Assembly (NCBI GenBank): GCA_958295645.1
Contig: OY282361.1
Coordinates: 1,206,501-1,270,500, forward strand
DNA length: 64,000 bases
Direction of reading: 5' to 3'
From: Longimicrobiales bacterium
GTDB taxonomy: Bacteria; Gemmatimonadota; Gemmatimonadetes; Longimicrobiales; Gaopeijiaceae
The notes beneath the pieces were generated by a model. That model saw nothing but the letters and a program-made list of their open reading frames with translations, ran no database searches and had not been told where the DNA came from. Shown piece after piece: positions 56,033-64,000 of the stretch. The position numbers were made by a program, and so were the translations under genes. Each line of letters begins with the position of its first letter. The stretch's first letter is position 1.

Positions 56033-57643
56033 ATGAATGGAAGACGACGGAAGACCGGCGCCGGGGGGTGGCAATCGTCCTCGCGAGCCCGGCGTGCATG
56101 GACGGCCCGGCTCTCGTGGAGGCGGGAGGCCGCGTCGGCGGCTCGCTTGGCATTGACGCCGCTGGCGGCGGCCTGCGCGCTGACTGCGGCCCCGCTCGGC
56201 TTGGCGGGCCAGGAGCGCGTGCCCGGCTCGCTCTCGCTGGCCGAGGCGCTCGAGGTCGCATTTCGGAACAACCCGAACATCCTGGCCCAGAGAAACGACG
56301 TGGGCGTCGCCGACTGGAACGTGCGCTCGGCCTACGGCGACTGGATTCCGTCCGCCTCCGCGAGTTCGTCCGTCTCCTGGCGCGGCTCCGGCGAGGAGCG
56401 GTTCGGCACCATCACCGCCAACCAGCTGGGCGTGACGGGGCAGCCGTCGTACCTGACCAGCTCCTACAACTTGGGTCTGAGCTTCTCGGTGAGCGGCCAG
56501 AAGCTCTTCGCCACCGGACAGGCCAAGCGAAACCGCGACGCGGTGCAGGCTCGCGTGGTCGCGGCGGAGAACAGCCTGCGCCGCGACGTCACCAAAGCGT
56601 ACCTGGCCGTCCTTCGCGAGATCGAAGCGCGCGCCGTCGCGGAGCAGGAGCTCGAGAACGCGGAACTCAACCTGCGCTTGGCCGAGGGGCGGATGGAGGT
56701 CGGGTCGGGCAACGCCATCGACGTCCGGCAGGCGGAGGTGAACGTAGGCCGCGCCCGGGTCACGCTGCTGCGGTCGCAGGCGCAGGTGCGGACGACGCGG
56801 TTGCGGCTGCTGGTGGTGGTGGGCGCCGACCTCGGCGCCGAGCCCGAGCTCGAGACGACCTTCGCCCTGGCGGAGCCCATGTGGGTCGCGGCCGAGCTGG
56901 TAGAATTGGCGCTGGCGGGAAATCCGGACATCCGCGCGGCCGTGGCCGACGTAGCGTCGGCTCGCTACGACGTGCGCAGCGCCCGCTCGGCCTACTTCCC
57001 TTCCCTCTCGATCTCCACCGGCTTCTCGGGGTTCGCCCAGCAGGCGAGCAGCACCGCCTCGCAGGAAGCGCGGGCGGTGGCGGCGGGCGAGGCCGCCATG
57101 AGAAACTGCCAGGCGCAGAACGACCTCTTCTCCCGGTTGGCGCGGCCATTGCCTCCCCGGGACTGCTCGGGGCTCGGCACGCCCGAGTCGGTGCTGGCGG
57201 CGATTCGGGCCGGCAACGACGCGTTTCCGTTCGACTTCACCAGGTCGCCGCCTTCGGTGGGCATGTCGATTTCGATTCCCGTGTTCCAGGGCTTGTCTCG
57301 ACAACGCGGAGTCGAGAGCGCGCGCGCCGCGCTGAGCGACTCGCGGCACAGGCGGGTGCAACAGGAACTCGCGACCCGGGCCAACGTCGAGGCGGAACTC
57401 GAACTCGTTCGCACGTCCTACGCGACCGCACTGATCGAAGAGCAGAACCAGTCCCTCGCGGACGACCAGCTCCGGCTGGCCCGCGAACGTTACCGTTTGG
57501 GGTTCTCCAACTTCCTGGAACTCGCGGAAGCCCAGACGGCCAAGGCCAGGGCCGATCGCGAGCGGATCTATTCCGTCTTCGCCTACCACGACGCCGTCGC
57601 CGACCTCGAAGCCACGGTCGGCGCCCCCCTGAGGACCCCGTAA
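56033..57643 (+). CDS. TolC-family outer membrane efflux protein
   Basis: Outer membrane channel of 536 residues. A long basic N-region (about 40 residues) precedes a signal peptide ending near LGLAGQ. Two tandem OEP repeats follow, each with long coiled-coil helices (RDVTKAYLAVLREIEARAVAEQELENAE-type at about 185-215, and the C-terminal LADDQLRLARERYRLGFSN). A Cys-containing loop lies between them. It works with the adaptor and permeases encoded next, eight bases downstream. Confidence 0.92.
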   Translation: MNGRRRKTGAGGWQSSSRARRAWTARLSWRREAASAARLALTPLAAACALTAAPLGLAGQERVPGSLSLAEALEVAFRNNPNILAQRNDVGVADWNVRSAYGDWIPSASASSSVSWRGSGEERFGTITANQLGVTGQPSYLTSSYNLGLSFSVSGQKLFATGQAKRNRDAVQARVVAAENSLRRDVTKAYLAVLREIEARAVAEQELENAELNLRLAEGRMEVGSGNAIDVRQAEVNVGRARVTLLRSQAQVRTTRLRLLVVVGADLGAEPELETTFALAEPMWVAAELVELALAGNPDIRAAVADVASARYDVRSARSAYFPSLSISTGFSGFAQQASSTASQEARAVAAGEAAMRNCQAQNDLFSRLARPLPPRDCSGLGTPESVLAAIRAGNDAFPFDFTRSPPSVGMSISIPVFQGLSRQRGVESARAALSDSRHRRVQQELATRANVEAELELVRTSYATALIEEQNQSLADDQLRLARERYRLGFSNFLELAEAQTAKARADRERIYSVFAYHDAVADLEATVGAPLRTP

Positions 57644-57650
57644 CGCCATC

Positions 57651-58958
57651 ATGAAGACCAGAACGAAGATCGTCATAGCCATCGCCGGTGTCGGCGTCCT
57701 TGCAACCCTCACCGCCGTCAGCCGTTCGGGGCGCGAGACCGGGCAGGCCGTTCGCATGGATGTCGTCGCCAAGCGCGACCTCGTCGAGACCATCACGGCC
57801 AGCGGCAACGTCCGTGCCCGGCGCAAGGTGGACATCAGCTCGGACATTTCGGCCCGGGTCACCGAGCTGCTGATCGAGGAAGGCGACGAGGTCGTGGCCG
57901 GCCAAGTCCTGCTCCGCCTCGATCCGCGCCGCTTCCGGGCAAGCCTCGACCGCAACGAGGCTTCGTTCAACCAAGCCGGCACGTCGGTTGCTCAGGCCCG
58001 GGCCAACTTCACGAGGTCGGAACGAGAGGCCGACAGGCTCGCCTCGCTGCACGCGCGCGATTCCCTTCTCGTCAGCCGCCAGGAGCTGGAGAACGCGGTG
58101 ACGGATCGCGACGTTCTGCGCGCCAGCCTGGAGTCGGCCGAGTTCGGAGTCGGCCAGGCCGAGGCGGCCGTGGCGGAGGCGCAGGAAGACCTGAGCAAGA
58201 CCGTCATCCAGGCGCCGATCGACGGAAAGATCACGAGGCTCAACGTCGAAGAGGGCGAGACCGTGATCGTGGGAACGATGAACAACCCGGGCAGCTTGGT
58301 GCTGACGGTTTCCGACCTCTCGGTGATGGAAGTCGTCCTGGAGGTGGACGAGACCGACGTGCCCTCGATCTCCTTGGGGGACAGCACCGTGGTGGAGCTC
58401 GACGCCTTTCCTGGCCGCGAGTTCCCTGGCAGGGTCACGGAAATCGGCAACAGCGCCATCCGCTCCCCCTCCCAGTCCGCCGGCTCGGGACAGACGCCGA
58501 CCATCGACTTCGAAGTCGTGGTCACACTTCAAGAGGCCGACGTGGAGCTGCGGCCCGACCTCTCGGCGACCGCCGACGTCGTCACGGCCACGCGCGACGA
58601 CCAGCTGAGCATTCCGATCATCGCGCTGACCGTGCGCGAACCGGAGGACGAGGACGAGGACGAAGGCGAAGAGGGAGAAGGAGAGGAAGGCGGAGAGGCG
58701 GCAAGCGCAAGGGAGCAAGAGGCCTTGTTGGAAGACGTGGAGCCGGTCGAAGGCGTCTTCGTCGTACGGGACGGCATGGTCTCCTTCACGCGGGTGGAGA
58801 CGGGAATCACCGGCAACGAATACTTCGAGGTGTTGTCCGGGCTCGCCGAAGGAGACACGGTGGTGAGCGGCCCCTACCGGATCGTGCGCACGTTGTCGAA
58901 CGGCGACCAGGTCCGCCGCATCGACGCCCTGGCGACCGCGCCGGACAGCGGCAACTGA
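57651..58958 (+). CDS. HlyD/MacA-like periplasmic adaptor
   Basis: Membrane fusion protein of 435 residues: N-terminal anchor (about 7-23), lipoyl half-motif around GNVRARRKVDISSDI, a coiled-coil hairpin (about 105-180), the second lipoyl half (VIQAPIDGKITRLNVEEGE) and beta-barrel/membrane-proximal domains. An acidic Glu/Asp/Gly stretch (about 341-360) is inserted before the last domain. It bridges permease and TolC. Thirteen bases before the first permease. Confidence 0.93.
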   Translation: MKTRTKIVIAIAGVGVLATLTAVSRSGRETGQAVRMDVVAKRDLVETITASGNVRARRKVDISSDISARVTELLIEEGDEVVAGQVLLRLDPRRFRASLDRNEASFNQAGTSVAQARANFTRSEREADRLASLHARDSLLVSRQELENAVTDRDVLRASLESAEFGVGQAEAAVAEAQEDLSKTVIQAPIDGKITRLNVEEGETVIVGTMNNPGSLVLTVSDLSVMEVVLEVDETDVPSISLGDSTVVELDAFPGREFPGRVTEIGNSAIRSPSQSAGSGQTPTIDFEVVVTLQEADVELRPDLSATADVVTATRDDQLSIPIIALTVREPEDEDEDEGEEGEGEEGGEAASAREQEALLEDVEPVEGVFVVRDGMVSFTRVETGITGNEYFEVLSGLAEGDTVVSGPYRIVRTLSNGDQVRRIDALATAPDSGN

Positions 58959-58971
58959 GGGTCCGAGCGAC

Positions 58972-60213
58972 GTGAGGATTCTCGAGGGCGTGCGTCTCGC
59001 CGGGAGCCAGATGAAAAGTCAGAAGCTCAAGAGCTTCTTCAGTCTCCTCGGCGTGATCGTCGGCGTCATGTTCCTGGTCGTCGTCGTGGGCATCGTGGAG
59101 GGCATGGACCGCTATGTGCGCGGCACTCTGACCGAGAAGGTGTTCGGAGTGCACAACGTGACGGTCAGGCGAGCACCTTGGAACGTGGTGGACGCGTCGG
59201 ACGAGCAGTGGCGCGCCTGGGCTCGGGCCCCCGCCCTGACGTACGACGACATGGACCACTTGCGGGAGCGCATCACGCTGCCCGCGACGGTCGGAGCGGA
59301 GTCGGACAGATCCGGCGAGGTGGAGTCGTCGCGGGGCATGAAGGTGGAGAACGTCCGGATCATAGGGGCAACGGCCGAGATGTTCGCGATCCGTAATTGG
59401 AGGCCGGACGCAGGCAGGGTGTTCAGCTCCGTGGAGGAGACGCAGGGCGTGCCGGTCGTCGTGCTGGGCGCTGGCACGGCCGACGTGCTCTTCGAGGGCC
59501 TCGACCCTCTCGGGCAAGTCGTTCGCATTCGAGGCTTCCCGTACCGGGTGGTCGGCGTCTTGGAGGAACAGGGATCGTTCCTGGGCCAGTCGTTGGACAA
59601 CCTCGCCGTCGCCCCGGCGCGTTCGCCCGTCCGAACCTTCCTCAACTACCACGGAGTGGTCGACGAGATCGTGGCCATGGCGGAGGCGCCGGAGTTCGTG
59701 GAACCGTTGCGCGAGCAGATCGTGGAAATCATGCGGGTGCGGCGGCAGCTGCGGCCTGCCGACTTGAACAATTTCGGCGCCCAGACCGCTGAAGCTTCGC
59801 TCGCGTTCTGGGACCGGATCAGCAACGTCCTCTTCGTGGCCTTGCCGGGACTGGTCGCAATCTCGCTTGTCGTGGGAGGAATCGTGATCATGAACATCAT
59901 GCTCGTCACCGTCATGGAGCGCACGCGGGAAATCGGTATCCGGAAGGCCATCGGGGCCCGCCGCCACGACATTCTGATCCAAGTGCTGATCGAGGCCGTC
60001 ACGTTGTCCAGCACGGGCGCCATCATCGGGGCGGGCGTCGGCTCCGCGCTCACCCTGCTCGTGGGCGCGGTGTCTCCGTTGCCGGTCGCCGTTGCGGCGA
60101 AGTGGATCGGGTTCGGAATCGCCTTGGGCGTGGGCGTCGGAGTGGCGTCGGGGGTCTATCCTGCGGCACGAGCGGCGAGGCTGGATCCCGTCGCCGCGCT
60201 GAGGTACGAGTAG
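58972..60213 (+). CDS. MacB/FtsX-type ABC permease 1
   Basis: Permease of 413 residues: one N-terminal helix (about 20-42), a large MacB periplasmic core domain (about 45-275) and three C-terminal FtsX-domain helices with ERTREIGIRKAIGARRHDIL. It begins with GTG 58972. The MacB ATPase domain is absent, so this is a permease-only protein. It ends one base before the second permease (stop 60213, start 60215). Confidence 0.92.
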   Translation: MRILEGVRLAGSQMKSQKLKSFFSLLGVIVGVMFLVVVVGIVEGMDRYVRGTLTEKVFGVHNVTVRRAPWNVVDASDEQWRAWARAPALTYDDMDHLRERITLPATVGAESDRSGEVESSRGMKVENVRIIGATAEMFAIRNWRPDAGRVFSSVEETQGVPVVVLGAGTADVLFEGLDPLGQVVRIRGFPYRVVGVLEEQGSFLGQSLDNLAVAPARSPVRTFLNYHGVVDEIVAMAEAPEFVEPLREQIVEIMRVRRQLRPADLNNFGAQTAEASLAFWDRISNVLFVALPGLVAISLVVGGIVIMNIMLVTVMERTREIGIRKAIGARRHDILIQVLIEAVTLSSTGAIIGAGVGSALTLLVGAVSPLPVAVAAKWIGFGIALGVGVGVASGVYPAARAARLDPVAALRYE

Positions 60214-60214
60214 C

Positions 60215-61492
60215 GTGCTGGGCGGAGTAGCCACAGGTGCGCGGGTGCTCAAGGAAGGGCTCCGCATCGCGGTCAACGCGCTTGGGGCCAACTGGTTGCG
60301 CGCGGCTCTGGCCGTCCTGGGAGTCGGAGTAGGAGCCGGCGTGGTGGTGACCATCGCCGCCTTGATCACCGGCATGCGCACCGAAGTGCTGAGCGGGATC
60401 GAGGTCATGGGTCCCGACAACTTCGTCGTCATGCCCTTCGACATGAGCGAAGTCCGCGCCGCGATGACCGGCGGCGGGCCTTCCTGGTGGGACCGGCCCC
60501 AACTGACCGAACGCGAGATCGCCCGCCTGCAGAGCCTCCCCGCGGTCTCCAACGCGATTCCAGGATTCCAATTCGGCGCACAGTTGCGGTACGACTCCGA
60601 CTGGGTCAGCAACGTCGGCTGGGCAGCGACTTCGCTTGGGTGGATAGACTACACGGCCGGCGAACTCGTCGCCGGCCGGGACTTCACGGACGCGGACGTC
60701 CGGGACGCGCGCCGCGTCGTCGTGGTCACCGACAAGTTGGCCGAGTCGTTGTTCGGCCAAGCCGATCCGATCGGCAAGCGCGTGCGCGTCAATGCGGGCA
60801 GGCGGGCAGCCAACGAGAGATTCACGGTCGTGGGCGTATTCAAGCCCACGGACAACGTGTTCGGGGACTCGCAGCCGCACACCGCCATTGTTCCGTACAC
60901 CACGGCCGACTTGCGCTTGAAGGCCAGGGAGCGCTTTTCGTTCATCAACCTTCAGGTCGTGCCCAAGCCGGGCGCCTCCGAAGAGGCCGAGCACCAGATC
61001 GTCTCGGCGCTGCGGTCGATGCGTGGCCTGGGCCCCGACGAGGACAACAACTTCGCCGTCGTCCGGTCGAACCAGATGGTGGACTTCTTCAACGACCTGA
61101 CCCGGGCGTTCTTCCTCGCCATCGTCGGGCTGTCTTCCGTGGGCATGATGGTGGGTGGAATAGGCGTCATCGGCATCATGCTGATTTCCGTGACCGAGCG
61201 GACGCGCGAGATCGGCGTCCGCAAGGCGTTGGGCGCGACTCGGCGCGAGATACTGTGGCAGTTTCTGATCGAGGCGTCGCTCCTGACGGTCGTGGGCGGG
61301 GCCACCGGACTCTTGGCCGGCTGGGGCTTGTCCCAGATCATCGCCGCAACCACCCCGTTGCCCGCGCGCATCCCGCTTTGGTCGGTGTTTGCGGCCATCG
61401 GAACAGCCGCCTCGACGGGAATCCTGTTCGGGTTGCTGCCGGCCATGCGTGCCTCCAAGCTGGACCCGGTCGACGCGCTTCGGTACGAATGA
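60215..61492 (+). CDS. MacB/FtsX-type ABC permease 2
   Basis: Permease of 425 residues with the same layout as its neighbour: helix at about 30-52, MacB core with DNFVVMPFDM and VVGVFKPTDNVFGD, and three C-terminal helices with ERTREIGVRKALGATRREIL. Starts with GTG 60215. The two probably form a heterodimer. No ATPase is encoded with them. Overlaps the next gene as ATGA. Confidence 0.92.
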   Translation: MLGGVATGARVLKEGLRIAVNALGANWLRAALAVLGVGVGAGVVVTIAALITGMRTEVLSGIEVMGPDNFVVMPFDMSEVRAAMTGGGPSWWDRPQLTEREIARLQSLPAVSNAIPGFQFGAQLRYDSDWVSNVGWAATSLGWIDYTAGELVAGRDFTDADVRDARRVVVVTDKLAESLFGQADPIGKRVRVNAGRRAANERFTVVGVFKPTDNVFGDSQPHTAIVPYTTADLRLKARERFSFINLQVVPKPGASEEAEHQIVSALRSMRGLGPDEDNNFAVVRSNQMVDFFNDLTRAFFLAIVGLSSVGMMVGGIGVIGIMLISVTERTREIGVRKALGATRREILWQFLIEASLLTVVGGATGLLAGWGLSQIIAATTPLPARIPLWSVFAAIGTAASTGILFGLLPAMRASKLDPVDALRYE

Positions 61493-62214
61493 CGGAACCA
61501 CTGGATGTGCTGGCGGCAATGGCGCATCCGGACGACGCTGAAATGCTTTGCGGCGGTGCGCTGATCAAGTCCGGCGACGCCGGCGAGCGAACTGGCGTGC
61601 TCGACCTGACGGCGGGCGAAGCCGGGTCGCGCGGCACGCCCGAGGTTCGGGCCCGCGAGGCGGCCGCCGCCGCAGAGATCATGGGACTGGCAGTGCGCCG
61701 GTGCGCAGGCCTTCCCGATGCGAGGCTGGCCAACGACCTGGAGTCGCGCTCCAGGGTCGCCGAGTTGCTGCGGGAGCTGCGGCCTCGCGTCGTGGTGACC
61801 CATTGGACGCGAGGAAGGCATCCGGACCACGCCGCCGCCGCCCGGCTCGTGCGCGAGGCGTCCTTCCTGGCCGGCCTCGGGAACTTCCGCTGCGCTGGAG
61901 AGCCGCACCGTCCGCACAAGATCGTGCACGCCCTCGCCTTCCGCGAAGAAGACGCCAAGCCGGCCTTCGTCGTCGACGTGACGGCCCAGATGGACCGCAA
62001 GATTGCCGCGCTCGAGGCCTACGGCTCGCAGTTCGAAGGCGTCGCGGGCATGGGCGAGGCCCTGCCGGCGGGCGACCGACCCCTGATGGACCAAGTTCGG
62101 TGCGTCCACGCCAAGTACGGAGCGCTGATCCGCCGCCGGTACGGCGAGCCCTACTGGGTGGAAGAGACCATGCGTGTGGAGACGCTGGGCTCCGCCGTGG
62201 TCCCGAGCTTCTGA
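61489..62214 (+). CDS. bshB1: PIG-L family deacetylase, BshB1-like
   Basis: Zinc deacetylase of 241 residues. AHPDDAE at 12-18 and HPDH at 111-114 are the metal sites; length and sequence resemble BshB1, which removes acetyl from GlcNAc-malate in bacillithiol synthesis. bshA and bshC are not in the window, so a role on another N-acetylglucosamine conjugate is possible. Its ATG overlaps the permease stop, which is odd for a thiol-synthesis gene. Converges on the mutase with a 48-base gap. Confidence 0.85.
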   Translation: MTEPLDVLAAMAHPDDAEMLCGGALIKSGDAGERTGVLDLTAGEAGSRGTPEVRAREAAAAAEIMGLAVRRCAGLPDARLANDLESRSRVAELLRELRPRVVVTHWTRGRHPDHAAAARLVREASFLAGLGNFRCAGEPHRPHKIVHALAFREEDAKPAFVVDVTAQMDRKIAALEAYGSQFEGVAGMGEALPAGDRPLMDQVRCVHAKYGALIRRRYGEPYWVEETMRVETLGSAVVPSF

Positions 62215-62262
62215 CCCGGTCTTGGCATAGGCCCCCTTGTTGGCCCCGGTCCGAGCGGCGCG

Positions 62263-63849
62263 TCAGACCTCCACGCCCTGGTTGCGCAGCCAGTCCTCCA
62301 TGACCCCGCGGATGTCCGCCAGCTGGGCCTTCGTGCCGGCTTCGTAGCGCGCCACGATCACGGGCTGCGTGTTGGAGGCGCGGATCAGCCCCCATCCGTC
62401 GTCGAAAACGACGCGCACGCCGTCCAGCGCAACCACTTCGTGGGTCGCTGAAAAGCGTTCGCGGGCTCTCTCCACGATCTCGAACTTCTCGTCCTCCGGC
62501 ACTTCAATGCGCAGTTCCGGCGTGGAGGCCGAAACGGGCAGGGCGGCCGTCATCGCCGAGAGCGGCCGATCCGACGAGCGCAACATCCGCACGAGACGAC
62601 AGGCCGCGTACAGGGCGTCGTCGAAGCCCAGGTACTCGTCGGCGAAGCAGATGTGGCCCGACAGCTCGCCGGCCAGCAATGCGCCCGTCTCTCTCATCTT
62701 CTCCTTGATCAAGGAGTGGCCCGTCTTCCACATGACCGGCACGCCCCCGGCCTTCGCAAACTCGTCGGCCAGGATCTGCGAGCACTTGATGTCGAACACC
62801 AGGCGGCCCCCCGGACCCCGGAGGCGTAGCAGCTCCAGCCCGAACAGGAGCAGCAACATGTCGCCCCGGACCATCTCGCCCCGGTCGTCCACCACGCCGA
62901 TGCGGTCCGCGTCCCCGTCGAACCCGATGCCCGCGCTCGCGCGATGCTCCAGAACCTTGTCCGCGAGGTCTCGCACGTTCTCGGCCACCGTGGGATCCGG
63001 ATGGTGGTTGGGAAAGGTGCCGTCCGACTCGCAGTAGAGCGGAACGACCTCGGCCCCGACCGCTTCCAGCAGCTCGACCGCCACCACCGCGGCCGCCCCG
63101 TTGCCGCAGTCGACCACGATCTTCGGGCCCAGGTGCAGCCCAGCGCCCGAGCCTGGCGCGCCACCCGGCCCCTTGGACGGGACGCGAAAACGCGCCGCCA
63201 AGTCCGCCACGTAGGCCGGCAACGGATCGACCTGCGCGTAGGCGCCCCCGGCCCCGCTTCCCGGCCAAGTCCCTGGAGGCTGGCACTCCCCAGGCGCTGC
63301 GTCTCCCGGCGGCCTAGCCCCAGGCGCTACGTCTTGCTGCGGCTTGGCCGCAGACGCCGCCATGTCTCCCGGCGGTCCCGCCGCGGCCGCAACCCTCGCG
63401 CCTTCGCTGGCCGCGGGGCGGTAGTCCGCCTCGCGGATCCGCCGCAGGAGGGCTTGCACGGCGGGGCCATGAACCGACCGAGCGCCCATCGTCATCTTGA
63501 TGCCGTTGTATTCCGGCGGATTGTGCGACCCGGTGATCTGAATGGAGCCGTCGGCTGCGAATTCGCGTTCGCTGAAGTAGGCGACCGGCGTCGGCACGGT
63601 GCCCAGGTCCGTCACGGCGCATCCGGCCGACCGGAGTCCGTCCACCAACGCCGCCGCCAGTTCGGGGGACGAAGGACGGTTGTCCCGGCCCACCACGACC
63701 TTGGCGGCGCTGCCGTCGATGCGCCCTCGGAGTTCGGCCCCGTAGGCTCGGCCGACCGACCGGGCGACGCCGGCGTCGAGATCGACGCCCACGACGCCGC
63801 GAATGTCGTACTGCCGAAAGATGCGCGGGTCGGGATGCGGTGGCGTCAT
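62263..63849 (-). CDS. Phosphomannomutase/phosphoglucomutase with repeat insert
   Basis: Alpha-D-phosphohexomutase of 528 residues (usual length about 450-460). The phosphoserine loop TGSHNPPEYNG (Ser108), the metal loop GFDGDADRIGV and the sugar-binding GELSGHICF are intact, with the phosphate-binding RASNTQP at the end. The excess is a Pro/Ala/Gly insert at about 150-203 between domains 1 and 2, built from decapeptide repeats. ATG 63849 overlaps the upstream stop as ATGA. It could feed mannose-1-phosphate to the guanylyltransferase at 30122. Confidence 0.93.
   Translation of the reverse strand: MTPPHPDPRIFRQYDIRGVVGVDLDAGVARSVGRAYGAELRGRIDGSAAKVVVGRDNRPSSPELAAALVDGLRSAGCAVTDLGTVPTPVAYFSEREFAADGSIQITGSHNPPEYNGIKMTMGARSVHGPAVQALLRRIREADYRPAASEGARVAAAAGPPGDMAASAAKPQQDVAPGARPPGDAAPGECQPPGTWPGSGAGGAYAQVDPLPAYVADLAARFRVPSKGPGGAPGSGAGLHLGPKIVVDCGNGAAAVVAVELLEAVGAEVVPLYCESDGTFPNHHPDPTVAENVRDLADKVLEHRASAGIGFDGDADRIGVVDDRGEMVRGDMLLLLFGLELLRLRGPGGRLVFDIKCSQILADEFAKAGGVPVMWKTGHSLIKEKMRETGALLAGELSGHICFADEYLGFDDALYAACRLVRMLRSSDRPLSAMTAALPVSASTPELRIEVPEDEKFEIVERARERFSATHEVVALDGVRVVFDDGWGLIRASNTQPVIVARYEAGTKAQLADIRGVMEDWLRNQGVEV
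63259..63378. repeat. In-frame 30-bp tandem repeats in the mutase gene
   Basis: About four degenerate 30-bp units. The middle two encode AKPQQDVAPG and ARPPGDAAPG; the flanking units are weaker. They account for most of the extra length of the protein. Confidence 0.65.
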
Positions 63850-64000
63850 TCCGGTCGCCTCTTCGTCTCGCTCGAGCCGGCCCCTTGCGGCTCCGGGGAC
63901 GTCGGATGCCGGGGTCGCGCCTTCCATCGTCCTGCGAAGCGCAACCCCATGCCGACGAAGAGCACGGCGATCGCGCTCCACAGCAACCACTCGTTCTGCG
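63846..64000 (-). CDS. C-terminal end of a membrane protein (cut by window edge)
   Basis: An open frame enters from the right edge and ends at TGA 63848-63846, overlapping the mutase ATG as ATGA. The 50 visible codons encode a hydrophobic helix (WLLWSAIAVLFVGMGL) followed by a basic, Pro-rich tail ending ETKRRPE. The tight overlap and coding-like composition support a real gene; the family cannot be told from this fragment. Confidence 0.6.
   Translation of the reverse strand, partial: QNEWLLWSAIAVLFVGMGLRFAGRWKARPRHPTSPEPQGAGSSETKRRPE

Overview
The window is a GC-rich bacterial chromosome segment, almost entirely housekeeping, with genes packed by 1-4 base overlaps and frequent GTG/TTG starts. 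Three kinds of evidence point to the Gemmatimonadota or a nearby FCB-group lineage: a short Bacteroidota-like sigma-70 factor with no region 1.1, an 'alternative' GlmU-like sugar nucleotidyltransferase, and a bacillithiol-type deacetylase. TolC/HlyD/FtsX-type envelope genes show a Gram-negative cell. This assignment is inference from gene content. No rRNA, tRNA, CRISPR array, insertion sequence or prophage was recognised.

Layout. 1-4812 (minus): rod-shape operon mreB-mreC-mreD-PBP2-rodA, rodA cut by the window edge, with a promoter at 4782-4812. 4862-4974: two copies of a 42-bp hairpin repeat. 4961-17114 (minus): one long operon nusA-infB-ylxP-rbfA-truB-ribF-rpsO-pnp-M16 peptidase-alanine dehydrogenase/dUTPase fusion. 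Two tandem intrinsic terminators lie between a promoter-like element and nusA. 17345-23650 (minus): murA, with Asp in place of the catalytic-loop Cys, coupled to a 1672-residue DUF4011/helicase/Vsr-like/DUF3320 protein that resembles a single-gene anti-phage system. 23815-24558 (plus): membrane-anchored coiled protein with a hexapeptide-repeat tail. 24549-29984 (minus): lipoprotein-serS-histidine kinase-pcrA. 30122-33427 (plus): mannose-1-phosphate guanylyltransferase, GlmU-like protein, metallo-beta-lactamase-fold hydrolase. 33489-41793 (minus): rplM-rpsI-rpsB-tsf-pyrH-frr-uppS-cdsA-dxr-rseP, joining ribosome, nucleotide and envelope-lipid genes. 41905-42756 (minus): sigma factor. 42847-47668 (minus): comM, cysteine desulfurase, membrane protein and NtrC-family regulator. 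48005-50847 (plus): three-subunit transhydrogenase. 51000-55163 (minus): giant NtrY-like kinase. 55212-62214 (plus): exported protein, then TolC, HlyD/MacA-like adaptor, two MacB/FtsX-like permeases with no ABC ATPase, and a BshB-like deacetylase. 62263-64000 (minus): phosphohexomutase and the end of a membrane protein gene.

Several genes form a coherent envelope programme: alternative GlmU and MurA (peptidoglycan precursor), mre/PBP2/rodA (elongation), uppS/cdsA/dxr (lipid carriers and phospholipids), and the sugar-phosphate enzymes.

Recurring signals not explained by gene content: a shared promoter element TATRTTTC close to the Bacteroidota -7 box; four genes with that element 4-6 bases before the start codon, suggesting leaderless mRNAs; in-frame minisatellites (18, 21 and 30 bp) in linkers of unrelated proteins; and short direct duplications spanning gene ends or starts. 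I see no obvious multi-gene novel system. The strongest leads are the murA-helicase/nuclease coupling, the Ald-dUTPase fusion, the nusA leader and the ATPase-less efflux operon.
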